Assembly: GCF_011170125.1 (NCBI RefSeq)
Contig: NZ_BLLN01000002.1
Location: 529,501 to 593,500, forward strand
Direction of reading: 5' to 3'
DNA length: 64,000 bases
Source: Streptomyces diastaticus subsp. diastaticus
Lineage (GTDB): Bacteria; Actinomycetota; Actinomycetes; Streptomycetales; Streptomycetaceae
A program made the position numbers and the translations under genes. Under the pieces are notes generated by a model. That model saw nothing but the letters and a program-made list of their open reading frames with translations. It had not been told where the DNA came from and did no database searches. Shown piece after piece: positions 37,335 through 44,589 of the stretch (within the stretch, counting starts at the first letter, position 1; every line of letters starts with the position of its first letter).

Positions 37335-38031
37335 CGTGCCGGAAGTACGCGTCCTCGGTCATCCCCGCCTGCCGGGACCGCTCGGCGTAGTGCCCCTCGA
37401 CGGTGCCGAAGCCGTGCACGAACTGCGTGACGGCCGCCAGCGCGCCCGCCCGGTCCTCCGGCACCAGCCCGGTCCGCGCCAGGACCGACCGCAGGCGCCG
37501 GGAGAAGGCCATCGAGTGCGGGCCGATGTTGAGGTACGTGCCCGCCAGCACCGGCGCCCAGGGATGGCGGACCAGCAGGGCGCGGTACCCCGCGGCCAGC
37601 TCCCGCAGCCCGGTGGGCCAGTCACCGGAGCCGGCCTGTCCTTCCGCCCCGGCCAGCTCGGCGAAGGCCGCGTCGAGGGCGAGTTCCAGCAGGTCGTCCT
37701 TGGTGTCGACGTACCAGTACAGGGACATCGCGGTGACGCCCATCTCGCCCGCCAGCCGCCGCATCGAGAACCGGGCCAGTCCCTCGGCGTCCAGCAGCCG
37801 CACCGCGGCCCCGGTGATCCGCTCGCGGTCGAGCCCGTGCCGCGTGGCGGGCCTGGCCGGTCGCGACCGCTCGGTGTCGGCGGCCGCCAGCCAGATGCTG
37901 GGCCGGGGCGGGAGCGGTTGCGCGGGTACGCCGGGGCCCGCGGCGGGTTCGCCGATGGCACCGGGGGGCGCCTCCCGCGCGGCCTCGGGAGGGGCGGCGG
38001 GGCGGCGCGGCTCACGCGGCACGGGGGCCAC
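37162..38031 (-). CDS. TetR-family regulator with TetR-type C-terminal domain
   Basis: 289 aa. A long Pro/Ala/Arg leader of about 65 residues precedes the DNA-binding domain: DRERITGAAVRLLDAEGLARFSMRRLAGEMGVTAMSLYWYVDTKDDLLELALD. The ligand-binding half (LRELAAGYRALLVRHPWAPVLAGTYLNIGPHSMAF) resembles the TetR_C class of tetracycline-type repressors. Its start overlaps the end of the MFS gene by 20 bases, so the two are one operon. The palindrome at 39667-39696 upstream of the operon is its likely operator. A start inside the leader is possible. Confidence 0.88.
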   Translation of the reverse strand: MAPVPREPRRPAAPPEAAREAPPGAIGEPAAGPGVPAQPLPPRPSIWLAAADTERSRPARPATRHGLDRERITGAAVRLLDAEGLARFSMRRLAGEMGVTAMSLYWYVDTKDDLLELALDAAFAELAGAEGQAGSGDWPTGLRELAAGYRALLVRHPWAPVLAGTYLNIGPHSMAFSRRLRSVLARTGLVPEDRAGALAAVTQFVHGFGTVEGHYAERSRQAGMTEDAYFRHVMGAIREHPELEGDFAEPGRLEAERGGRTVEEMRERDFAVALDLLVAGIEAMAARAA

Positions 38032-39574
38032 CCTCCTCGGCGGGGGCGGGATCCGGCGCGGCGGCGCGCTCCGCGCGGCTCAGCAGGTACGCGGCGAGCA
38101 GGCCGCCGGTGAGGACGGCGGCGGCGCCGACGAACTGGCTGGTGGACAGGCCGGTCGCGAACGCGTCGGTGACCCGCTCCCGGCTCTCCTCGGAGCCGGC
38201 CGCCGCCATCGCGGCCGGGAACGACCCGGCCGCCCCGACCCCGAGCAGCGCCGCGAACCGGGAGTTGAGCACCGCGCCGAGGACGGCGACCCCGAGCCCG
38301 TTGCCGAACTCGGCGAGGGTGCCGTTGATCCCCGCACCGACCCCGGCCTTCTCCCTGGGGATCGCGCTCATGACGGCCAGCGCCATCGCCGGGTTGGCGA
38401 TCGCGCAGCCCACGCCGATGAAGAGCAGGCCGGCCAGCACACCGGTGTACCCGTCCGAGGCGAACAGCGCGATCGCGGTGACGCCGACGGCCAGCATCGA
38501 CATGCCGACGCCGACCGCGGCGGGGGTGCCGAGCCGTTGGGTCCACCGGGCCGAGACGCCGGAGAAGTTGAGCACCACCACGGTCAGGGCGAGCGGCGCG
38601 GTCCGCAGGCCCGCCTCCAACGGACCGTAGCCGAGGACGAACTGCAGGTGCTGGGTGAGGAGGAAGAGCGAGCCGCCCATGCCGAAGGTGATGAGCACCG
38701 CGCCCGCGACCGCGCCGGTGAACCGTTTGTCGCGGAAGAACTGCATGTCGAGCATCGGATGCGGAATGCGCAGCTCCCACAGGACGAACCCGGTCAGCAC
38801 GGCGAGGCCGAGTCCGGCACCGGCCACCACGGTCGGCGAGCTCCAACCGTGCCCGGGGCCGGAGATGATCGCGTAGACGAGCGAGGTCATGCCGACGGTG
38901 GAGAGCAGCGCGCCGAGCAGGTCCGGCCGGTCGCCGCGCGGGTTCTTCGACTCCGGCACCAGTGCCACCACGGCGACCAGGCCGATCAGCACGACCGGCA
39001 CGTTGATGAGGAAGATCGAGCCCCACCAGAAGTGGTTGAGCAGCACCCCGCCGATCAGCGGACCGGCCGCGAAGCCCAGCGCGTTGACCGCCGCCCAGAT
39101 ACCGATGGCCCGCGCCTGCTCCCGCGGCGCGAAGATCTGCATGGCGACCGCGAGCGTGGTGGTCAGCAGCAGCGCGCCGCCCACCCCCATTCCGGCGCGG
39201 GCCGCGATGAGCTGCGCCGAGGTGGTGGCGAGCCCGGCCACCACCGACCCGATCCCGAACAGCACCAGCCCGGTCAGCAGCATCTTGCGGCGCCCGTACC
39301 GGTCGGCGGCGTTGCCCGCCGTGAGCAGCAGCCCGGACTGCACCAGCGCGTACGCGTTGATCATCCACTGGATGTCGGCGGTGGAGGCGGCCAGCTCGCG
39401 GGTGAGCGAGGGGATGGCCACGGTCAGCACGGTGTTGTCGAGCAGCACCACCAGTTCGGCCAGGCAGATCACCCCGAGGATGAGCCAGCGCTGCGGGTGT
39501 CCCTGCCCCTGGGCCGCGGGGTCCGCGGCGTCCGGGGCTGGCGCGGGGGCCGGGCTCTCGGCGGCTGCCGTCAT
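38012..39574 (-). CDS. MFS drug exporter (DHA2 family)
   Basis: 520 aa from ATG 39574 with GAGGAG seven bases upstream; the frame is open further but unsupported. Fourteen spans. LAELVVLLDNTVLTVAIPSLTRELAAS (span 1 with the acidic residue typical of QacA/EmrB) is followed by AGNAADRYGRRKMLLTGL (motif A), RAGMGVGGALLLTTTL and NALGFAAGPLIGGVLL (motif C). It would expel drugs or a metabolite by proton exchange. Operon with the TetR gene. The divergent EEP gene shares its promoter region. Confidence 0.93.
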   Translation of the reverse strand: MTAAAESPAPAPAPDAADPAAQGQGHPQRWLILGVICLAELVVLLDNTVLTVAIPSLTRELAASTADIQWMINAYALVQSGLLLTAGNAADRYGRRKMLLTGLVLFGIGSVVAGLATTSAQLIAARAGMGVGGALLLTTTLAVAMQIFAPREQARAIGIWAAVNALGFAAGPLIGGVLLNHFWWGSIFLINVPVVLIGLVAVVALVPESKNPRGDRPDLLGALLSTVGMTSLVYAIISGPGHGWSSPTVVAGAGLGLAVLTGFVLWELRIPHPMLDMQFFRDKRFTGAVAGAVLITFGMGGSLFLLTQHLQFVLGYGPLEAGLRTAPLALTVVVLNFSGVSARWTQRLGTPAAVGVGMSMLAVGVTAIALFASDGYTGVLAGLLFIGVGCAIANPAMALAVMSAIPREKAGVGAGINGTLAEFGNGLGVAVLGAVLNSRFAALLGVGAAGSFPAAMAAAGSEESRERVTDAFATGLSTSQFVGAAAVLTGGLLAAYLLSRAERAAAPDPAPAEEGGPRAA

Positions 39575-39666
39575 CCGGGGGCTCCTCGGGGTCCTGGGCG
39601 CGGGCGGCGCGTTCACTGCGGTCCGGTGAGCGCGCGACGGGACCCAGTCCCGCCGGCACGCACTTA

Positions 39667-39696
39667 TACACCGTAAGGCTCGCCTTCTACGGTGTA
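39667..39696. promoter_or_regulatory. Probable TetR operator
   Basis: TACACCGTA (39667-39675) and TACGGTGTA (39688-39696) are a perfect nine-base inverted repeat with a 12-base spacer, about 95 bases before the MFS start and 60 bases before the divergent EEP gene. The AT content is raised locally. The TetR protein of the same operon is the obvious candidate to bind here. Confidence 0.68.
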
Positions 39697-39755
39697 AAAC
39701 CCCGCCTCCGCCGGTAGCGTGCCCGGGCTCACCATCCACCGGGAAAGAGGCAATC

Positions 39756-40628
39756 ATGCGGATCCACCTGGCTTTGAGACGCCATGTCGTACCTCTGCTT
39801 CTGGCCATCGGGCTCGTCCTGACCGCCTCCGCCACCGCCCATCCGGCCACCGGGCGCTCCGTCCCGCTCCGGGTCGCCACCTACAACGTCCACGCGGGGG
39901 CGGGCGCGGACGAGGCCTTCGACCTCGACCGGCAGGTGCGCGCCCTGCGCTCGCTCGACGCCGACGTCATCGGCCTCCAGGAGGTGGACGTGCACTGGGG
40001 CGCGCGCAGCGAATGGCGCGATCTCGCCCGGGAACTCGGCCACCGGCTGGGAATGCACGTCGCTTTCGGGCCGATCTACAGCCTCGCCCCGGAGTCCGCC
40101 GCCTCCCGTCCCACGGCTCCGCGCCGTGAGTTCGGCGTCGCCGTCCTCTCCCGCCACCCGGTCCTCCGCGTCCGCAACCACGAGATCACCCGGCTCTCCA
40201 CCCAGGGCGAGAACCCGCGGCCCGAGCCCGCCCCCGGCTTCCTCCAGGCCACCGTCGCCGTCCGGGGCGTCCCTCTCGACGTCTACGCCACCCACCTCGA
40301 CTACCGCCCCGACCCCGCCGTCCGCACCGCCCAGGTCGCCGACATGCTCCAGGTGATGAACCGCCCCTGCCCCCGCCGCTGCCCCGCCCACCTCCTCCTC
40401 GGTGACTTCAACGCCCAGCCCGACGCCCCCGAACTCGCCCCGCTCTGGGCCACCTTGCGCGACGCCGACCCGGGCGCGCCCACCTTCCCGGCCACCGCCC
40501 CGGAAAGCCGCATCGACTACGTGGCCGTCTCGGCCGGCGTGGAGATCCGCTCCGCCCGCACCGCCCCGACCGGCTCCGCCTCGGACCACCTGCCGGTCGT
40601 CGCCGAGCTGCGACTGGGCCGACGCTGA
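39756..40628 (+). CDS. Secreted endonuclease/exonuclease/phosphatase-fold protein
   Basis: 290 aa, ATG 39756 with GGAAAGAGG upstream. Signal peptide HVVPLLLAIGLVLTASATAHPATG. EEP landmarks: VATYNVHAGAG, VIGLQEVDVHWG with the metal-binding Glu, VYATHLDYRPDPAVRTAQV, LLLGDFNAQPDAPEL, RIDYVAVS and SDHLPVVAEL, which provide the usual Asn, Glu, Asp, His and Asp-His residues. It is probably an extracellular phosphodiesterase or sphingomyelinase/DNase-like enzyme. It is transcribed away from the MFS operon across the TetR operator, so it may be co-regulated. Confidence 0.92.
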   Translation: MRIHLALRRHVVPLLLAIGLVLTASATAHPATGRSVPLRVATYNVHAGAGADEAFDLDRQVRALRSLDADVIGLQEVDVHWGARSEWRDLARELGHRLGMHVAFGPIYSLAPESAASRPTAPRREFGVAVLSRHPVLRVRNHEITRLSTQGENPRPEPAPGFLQATVAVRGVPLDVYATHLDYRPDPAVRTAQVADMLQVMNRPCPRRCPAHLLLGDFNAQPDAPELAPLWATLRDADPGAPTFPATAPESRIDYVAVSAGVEIRSARTAPTGSASDHLPVVAELRLGRR

Positions 40629-40669
40629 CCGGGTGTCGGGGGAGCGGGGCGCAGGCGGCGGACGCAGGC

Positions 40670-40816
40670 TGAGGCGACGAGCGCCCCCCTGAGGCGCAGG
40701 CCGTCTGCTGAAGCGGCGGCCGCCCCCCGAGGCGTAGACCGCCCCCTGAGGCGTAGACCGCCTGCTGAGGCGCAGGCCGCCTGCTGAGGCGCAGGCCGCC
40801 TGCTGAGGCGGCGAGC
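40670..40816. repeat. 19-base tandem repeat, about 7.5 copies
   Basis: Unit TGAGGCGCAGGCCGCCTGC; complete copies start at 40690, 40709, 40728, 40747, 40766 and 40785, with a 20-base variant at 40670 and a partial copy at 40804. Inside each good copy GCAGGC-C-GCCTGC is self-complementary, so the array can form repeated small hairpins. It lies between two convergent genes, where no terminator of the ordinary kind is seen. Confidence 0.85.
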
Positions 40817-40927
40817 GTCGGTGCCCACCAGGCTCTGAGGTCCGCGGGCACCGTGTCCGGCTCAGGACCGGCCCGCCGTGGCCACCCCCGCGAACTCCGC
40901 GACGCCCCCGAAGGGCGGCGGCCCGGC

Positions 40928-41590
40928 TCAGCCCGCGTCCGCCGCCCTCAGCACGTACCCGGCGCCCCGCCTCGTGTGGATCACCGGCCCGGCCCCCGCC
41001 CCGCCCACGTCGAGCTTCCGCCGCAGGTACGACACGTAGAGCTCCACCAGGTTCCCGCGCGCCTCGGTGCCCGCGCCCCAGACCCGCTCCAGGATCTGTG
41101 CCTTGCTCAGCACACGACGCGGATTGCGCATGAAGTAGCGGAGCAGCTCGAACTCGGTCGTGGTGAGCCGGACCGCGACTCCGGCACGCGTCACCTCACG
41201 TGCGTCCTCGTCCATCACCAGGTCCCCCACGACCAGGCGCGGCGTGCGGCCGCCGGCCGCCTCGACCAGCGCCCGTACCCGGGCCACCGCACGCGCCCCG
41301 TCCCCGCTCACGAAGAGCACCGGCACCTCGGGCAGCACCTCCGCGAGCCGCGCCAGCCGTTCGCGCACATCCGCCGGCACTCCGTCCAGCACGACCACGT
41401 CCGGCCGGAACTCCCGTGCCACCGGCACGAACTCCGACCCGGCCCGGACCACGCACCACCCCTCGGCCCGCAACGCCGCCCCGAGCGCGGCCCCGCCGCC
41501 CCCGGCGACCAGCAACACCCGGACAGCCTCCACCGACGACGCCTCCCGCCGCGCCGCGGCACTCCGCTCCACACCCATCGTCAGGCTCAT
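40928..41590 (-). CDS. OmpR-type response regulator with degenerate receiver
   Basis: 220 aa. The C-terminal half is a normal winged helix: VRLTTTEFELLRYFMRNPRRVLSKAQILERVWG, then VELYVSYLRRKLD and IHTRRGAGYVLR. The N-terminal receiver keeps PDVVVLDGVP, so the phospho-accepting Asp may be there. Its acidic pair is replaced (VRVLLVAGGGGA where VLVVDDE is usual) and the conserved Lys after the fourth strand is missing (VSGDGARAV). It therefore probably works without standard phosphorylation. No sensor kinase gene is adjacent. Confidence 0.88.
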   Translation of the reverse strand: MSLTMGVERSAAARREASSVEAVRVLLVAGGGGAALGAALRAEGWCVVRAGSEFVPVAREFRPDVVVLDGVPADVRERLARLAEVLPEVPVLFVSGDGARAVARVRALVEAAGGRTPRLVVGDLVMDEDAREVTRAGVAVRLTTTEFELLRYFMRNPRRVLSKAQILERVWGAGTEARGNLVELYVSYLRRKLDVGGAGAGPVIHTRRGAGYVLRAADAG

Positions 41591-41905
41591 GCCGCCGAGC
41601 GTGGCCGCCCGCCCTGAGAACCCACTGAGCGGAACCTATGAATCCGCTGAGAATCCCGGCCGGGTGCCGGGGCAGGCGGGGGCGCGGGCGCCCGACAGCG
41701 CGCACGCCCCGGAATCCCGATCACAGCTCGGGGCACGGAACGCCCGTCGCCCGGCGGACGCCGGCTTGATCCCGGCACCGGCGCGGCGCGGCCGGGGACG
41801 CCCGCCCTCCAGAACGACCGCCCACGCACCCCCCCGGCCCCGGCTCGGCCGGCCCCGACCGCCCGACCGCGCTTGACTCCGCCCGACCGGAACGTGACCC
41901 GCCCG
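41591..41905. other. Intergenic stretch, no supported gene
   Basis: 315 bases between the response regulator and the DUF2797 gene. Frames here are Arg/Pro-rich and lack ribosome sites; no hairpin or repeat stands out. Confidence 0.5.
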
Positions 41906-42817
41906 TCAGAACAACCCGCCCTGCCGATGCGAAGGCCCCAGCGGCCGTACCTCCACCCCCGACGTCGCCGCGTCCGCCCCGGCCGCCGCCAGCCGCCACC
42001 CGGCCATCAACCGCGTGTCCACGACCAGCACCGGGCCACGCCCCCCGCCCCGCGCCAGATGCAGATCGGGCCCGGCCGCGCCCACCAGCCGCCCCGCCAC
42101 GACAGCCCCGTCCCGCAAGCCTCCGGCCACCACCTCGGCCCCGCTCCACTCCGTCTCCGCCAGCCGGAACACCCCGCCGTGGTCCACCACGGCGAACTCC
42201 GCGCGCTCCAGCGCCTCCGGCCACCCGGCCAGCCCGACGGCGCGCCCGTGCAGCTCGGCCAGTTCCCCCGCCCGCGCCTCGGCGGACGGCAACTCCCCGC
42301 GTACCGACCGCTTCCGCGCGTACGACACCCGGTCCGGCACGCCCGACGCCGCCCGCAGCAGCTGCTCCGCCCGCCGCGCCGCCATCAACGGCCCCCGCCC
42401 CAGCCAGGCGAACGCCACCGCCCCCTGCTCCAGCAGCCGCGCGGCTCCCCGGTCCTCGCGCGTGATCCCGACCTTCACCGTTCCCGGCCCGAACCACGCC
42501 AGATACACCGCGTACGGCCGCGGATCATCCGCCATCGTGTCCGCCGCCACCGACCGCGCCCGGTCCAACCGCGCGCACCCCTCACACTGCGCGCGCGTAC
42601 CTGCGGCCGCCATCTCCGCCTGGTCCGGACAGGCCGTACGCCGCCCGCCGCGCCACACGCCGAGACACCGCCGCCCGCCCGTCACCCGAAAGGCCAGCAC
42701 CTCCCCGACCCGCAGAACGCTCCCCCGCTCACCACGCCCCTCGGCCCACCACCCGAGCACGGGCGACTCACCCCGCCACGCCATCCCCTTGCACCACCAC
42801 ACGGCTCCCACTCTCAC
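41906..42817 (-). CDS. DUF2797 protein
   Basis: 303 aa from GTG 42817; the start is uncertain because no clear ribosome site is visible. A Cys-containing N-terminal part (TACPDQAEMAAAGTRAQCEGCARLD) suggests a zinc-binding cluster. RPYAVYLAWFGPGTVKVGITREDRGAARLLEQGAVAFAWL is the conserved core of DUF2797 and recalls the start of GIY-YIG nucleases, with YAVYL and VKVGIT. Whether it is a nuclease is unknown. It follows the DUF6578-like gene by 12 bases on the same strand, so they may be one operon. Confidence 0.8.
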   Translation of the reverse strand: MRVGAVWWCKGMAWRGESPVLGWWAEGRGERGSVLRVGEVLAFRVTGGRRCLGVWRGGRRTACPDQAEMAAAGTRAQCEGCARLDRARSVAADTMADDPRPYAVYLAWFGPGTVKVGITREDRGAARLLEQGAVAFAWLGRGPLMAARRAEQLLRAASGVPDRVSYARKRSVRGELPSAEARAGELAELHGRAVGLAGWPEALERAEFAVVDHGGVFRLAETEWSGAEVVAGGLRDGAVVAGRLVGAAGPDLHLARGGGRGPVLVVDTRLMAGWRLAAAGADAATSGVEVRPLGPSHRQGGLF

Positions 42818-42829
42818 CCCACCACCGGC

Positions 42830-43186
42830 TCAGCCGTAACCAGACACCACCGAGGCCCCGCTCCCGCCCGCTTCCCACCCCGCCCGTCGGCCCGAACGAC
42901 CGGGACGAACCCGGCAGTCCCCGCCACCGCACGCCACCCCCAGAACCTCGTGCCGACAGGCCCTCTCCCCGGCCTTCGACCGCTTCACCCAGGTCACCAC
43001 GCCCTCCCCGGCCCCACCGTGGTGCTCCTCGTGAATCTCGACCTCCGCCGCCCGCACCGCCCCGACGACTTCCGGATGCTCACCAGCCTCGGCCTCCGTC
43101 AGCCACCACGACACGGCGTCCCCCGGCCCGAAACCCGCCCCGCGACACCGCACCTGCCGGTCATCGACTCGGATCGTCACAGCCAT
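42830..43186 (-). CDS. DUF6578-like small protein
   Basis: 118 aa from ATG 43186. TIRVDDRQVRCRGAGFGPGDAVSWWL at the start and EVEIHEEHHGGAGEG in the middle match a short streptomycete family (DUF6578) as I remember it. Unusually, the second half is a basic Gly/Arg-rich tail. Soluble. It lies directly upstream of the DUF2797 gene (12-base gap) and downstream of tRNA-Arg with a terminator between. Confidence 0.65.
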   Translation of the reverse strand: MAVTIRVDDRQVRCRGAGFGPGDAVSWWLTEAEAGEHPEVVGAVRAAEVEIHEEHHGGAGEGVVTWVKRSKAGERACRHEVLGVACGGGDCRVRPGRSGRRAGWEAGGSGASVVSGYG

Positions 43187-43219
43187 ACCGACATGGTCCA
43201 CCACCCCACCGACAACGCC

Positions 43220-43251
43220 AGAGGCCCCCAGGATCTCTCCTGGGGGCCTCT
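43220..43251. terminator. Terminator after tRNA-Arg(ACG)
   Basis: Perfect 14-base inverted repeat (43220-43233, 43238-43251) around TCTC, ten bases past the 3' end of the tRNA on the minus strand. Confidence 0.88.
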
Positions 43252-43260
43252 CGCCTGCTG

Positions 43261-43333
43261 TGCACTCGGCAGGATTCGAACCTGCAACCTTCTGATCCGT
43301 AGTCAGATGCTCTATCCGTTAAGCTACGAGTGC
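43261..43333 (-). tRNA. tRNA-Arg(ACG)
   Basis: 73 nt. Acceptor GCACTCG pairs with CGAGTGC. Anticodon stem TCTGA/TCAGA closes loop CTACGGA with anticodon ACG. T arm GCAGG-TTCGAAT-CCTGC, discriminator A. CCA not encoded. Its wobble A is the substrate of TadA (27293-27799). Confidence 0.97.
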
Positions 43334-43595
43334 TTGTGCCTCCCGGGTTTTTTTCGCCCCGGTCGGCGTTGCGTGGACAACATTACATGACCTGCGGCGT
43401 GAGGCGAAATCCGATTAGCCCACCCACGCTGACCTGCGGAGACGTTCAGACGGGCGAGGGCTGGGCGCCGGGGTGGCCGGAGTGCGGGACGCGGCTCGAC
43501 GGGGCCCGTGGGGGAGGTGACGGCCGGGGATTCCGCTTCCGCCCGCGGCCGGAGCGCAAGCCCTGAGACCCGCACGATCCCTATCGGGGCACGAC

Positions 43596-43626
43596 GAAGC
43601 CCCGACCGCTGGGCGATCGGGGCTTC
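43596..43626. terminator. Terminator after tRNA-Ser(GCT)
   Basis: Inverted repeat GAAGCCCCGA (43596-43605) and TCGGGGCTTC (43617-43626), eight bases past the tRNA 3' end on the minus strand. The rest of 43334-43595 holds no supported gene. Confidence 0.8.
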
Positions 43627-43633
43627 GGTGAGG

Positions 43634-43724
43634 CGGAGGCGGAGGGATTTGAACCCTCGATGGGGGGTAAACCCCAAACCGCATTAGCAGTGCGGCGCCA
43701 TAGACCGGACTAGGCGACGCCTCC
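43634..43724 (-). tRNA. tRNA-Ser(GCT)
   Basis: 91 nt class II tRNA. Acceptor GGAGGCG pairs with CGCCTCC. Anticodon stem CCGCA/TGCGG closes loop CTGCTAA with GCT. Long variable arm with GGGGTTTACCCCCC, T loop TTCAAAT, discriminator G. CCA not encoded. Confidence 0.96.
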
Positions 43725-43929
43725 AGCACACCCTCGCGCGGCGAAGGTGCGTCCAGATGATGACACAGCCAGGTGGCCCGTCACCAATCGCCACCCAAGG
43801 TACTAGGCGCGACGCCTGCTAGGCAAAGCGTTCTTCGCGTGGTTCCGGGGCGGAACGTCGGCGGCGGTGAGGCGTTAGGCAGGGGGCCGGAATGCCCGGC
43901 GATCTGCACCGGACGATCTGGAGCCCGCC

Positions 43930-44424
43930 TTGCTGCGCCGTACCGCCCTCGCCCTCGCCGCCACAGCCGCCCTGCTGGGTGCCGTACCGCTCGCCGCGCA
44001 GGCGCAGTCCGGACCCGCCGGCCCCGTGCCGCCGCCCATCGGGGTGCCGGGGCTCGGCGCGGGGCCGGGGCTCGGCGCGGGGCCGGGGCTCGGCGGGGCG
44101 CAGGACCGGCTGACGGTGACCGTGCGCGAGGCGGGCGCGGGGGACGGGACGTACGAGCTGCGGTGCCGGCCCTCCGGCGGTGACCACCCGGACGTACGGG
44201 GGGCGTGCGGGCGGCTGGCGGAGCTGGCGGTGGAGGGCCAGGACCCGTTCGCGCCGGTGCCGCGGGACGCGATGTGCACCATGCAGTACGGCGGTGACGC
44301 GACCGCGCGGATCGAGGGGACGTGGCGGGGGCGGTCCGTGGACGCGTCGTTCACGCGTACCGACGGCTGCCGGATCTCGCAGTGGGACCGGCTCGTCCCC
44401 GTCCTGCCCTCGACCGGATCATGA
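43930..44424 (+). CDS. Secreted subtilisin inhibitor (SSI family)
   Basis: 164 aa from TTG 43930; GGAG six bases upstream and the signal peptide immediately after (RRTALALAATAALLGAVPLAAQAQ) decide the start. A short linker has three GLGAGP-type repeats. The inhibitor domain has YELRCRPSGGDHPDVRGACGRLAELAV, then AMCTMQYGGDATARIEGTWRGRSVDASFTRTDGC, with four Cys for two disulfides as in SSI. By alignment with SSI (Cys-Pro-Met-Val) the reactive bond is Met-Gln in CTMQY, so P1 is Met, which favours subtilisin-like targets. Secreted; regulates proteases during growth on aerial mycelium. Confidence 0.92.
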   Translation: MLRRTALALAATAALLGAVPLAAQAQSGPAGPVPPPIGVPGLGAGPGLGAGPGLGGAQDRLTVTVREAGAGDGTYELRCRPSGGDHPDVRGACGRLAELAVEGQDPFAPVPRDAMCTMQYGGDATARIEGTWRGRSVDASFTRTDGCRISQWDRLVPVLPSTGS

Positions 44425-44589
44425 CGCGGCCGCCGCACAAGGCACACACCTCCTCCGTGCGACCTCCCACTCATCCGGCACCCGGGGACCGGTCTGCCCG
44501 TAGACTCCCTCCCGTGACAGGCTGCGGACCCGGGGACAGGATGACCCGAGAGGTCGGCAAACCGCAGTGATCAGGGAGGAACCGTCGTC

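Noticed and set aside
43345..43360. A run of seven T on the plus strand as a rho-independent terminator
   Set aside because: Only a six-base CCCGGG precedes it, too small for a stem, and it lies just upstream of tRNA-Arg on the other strand.
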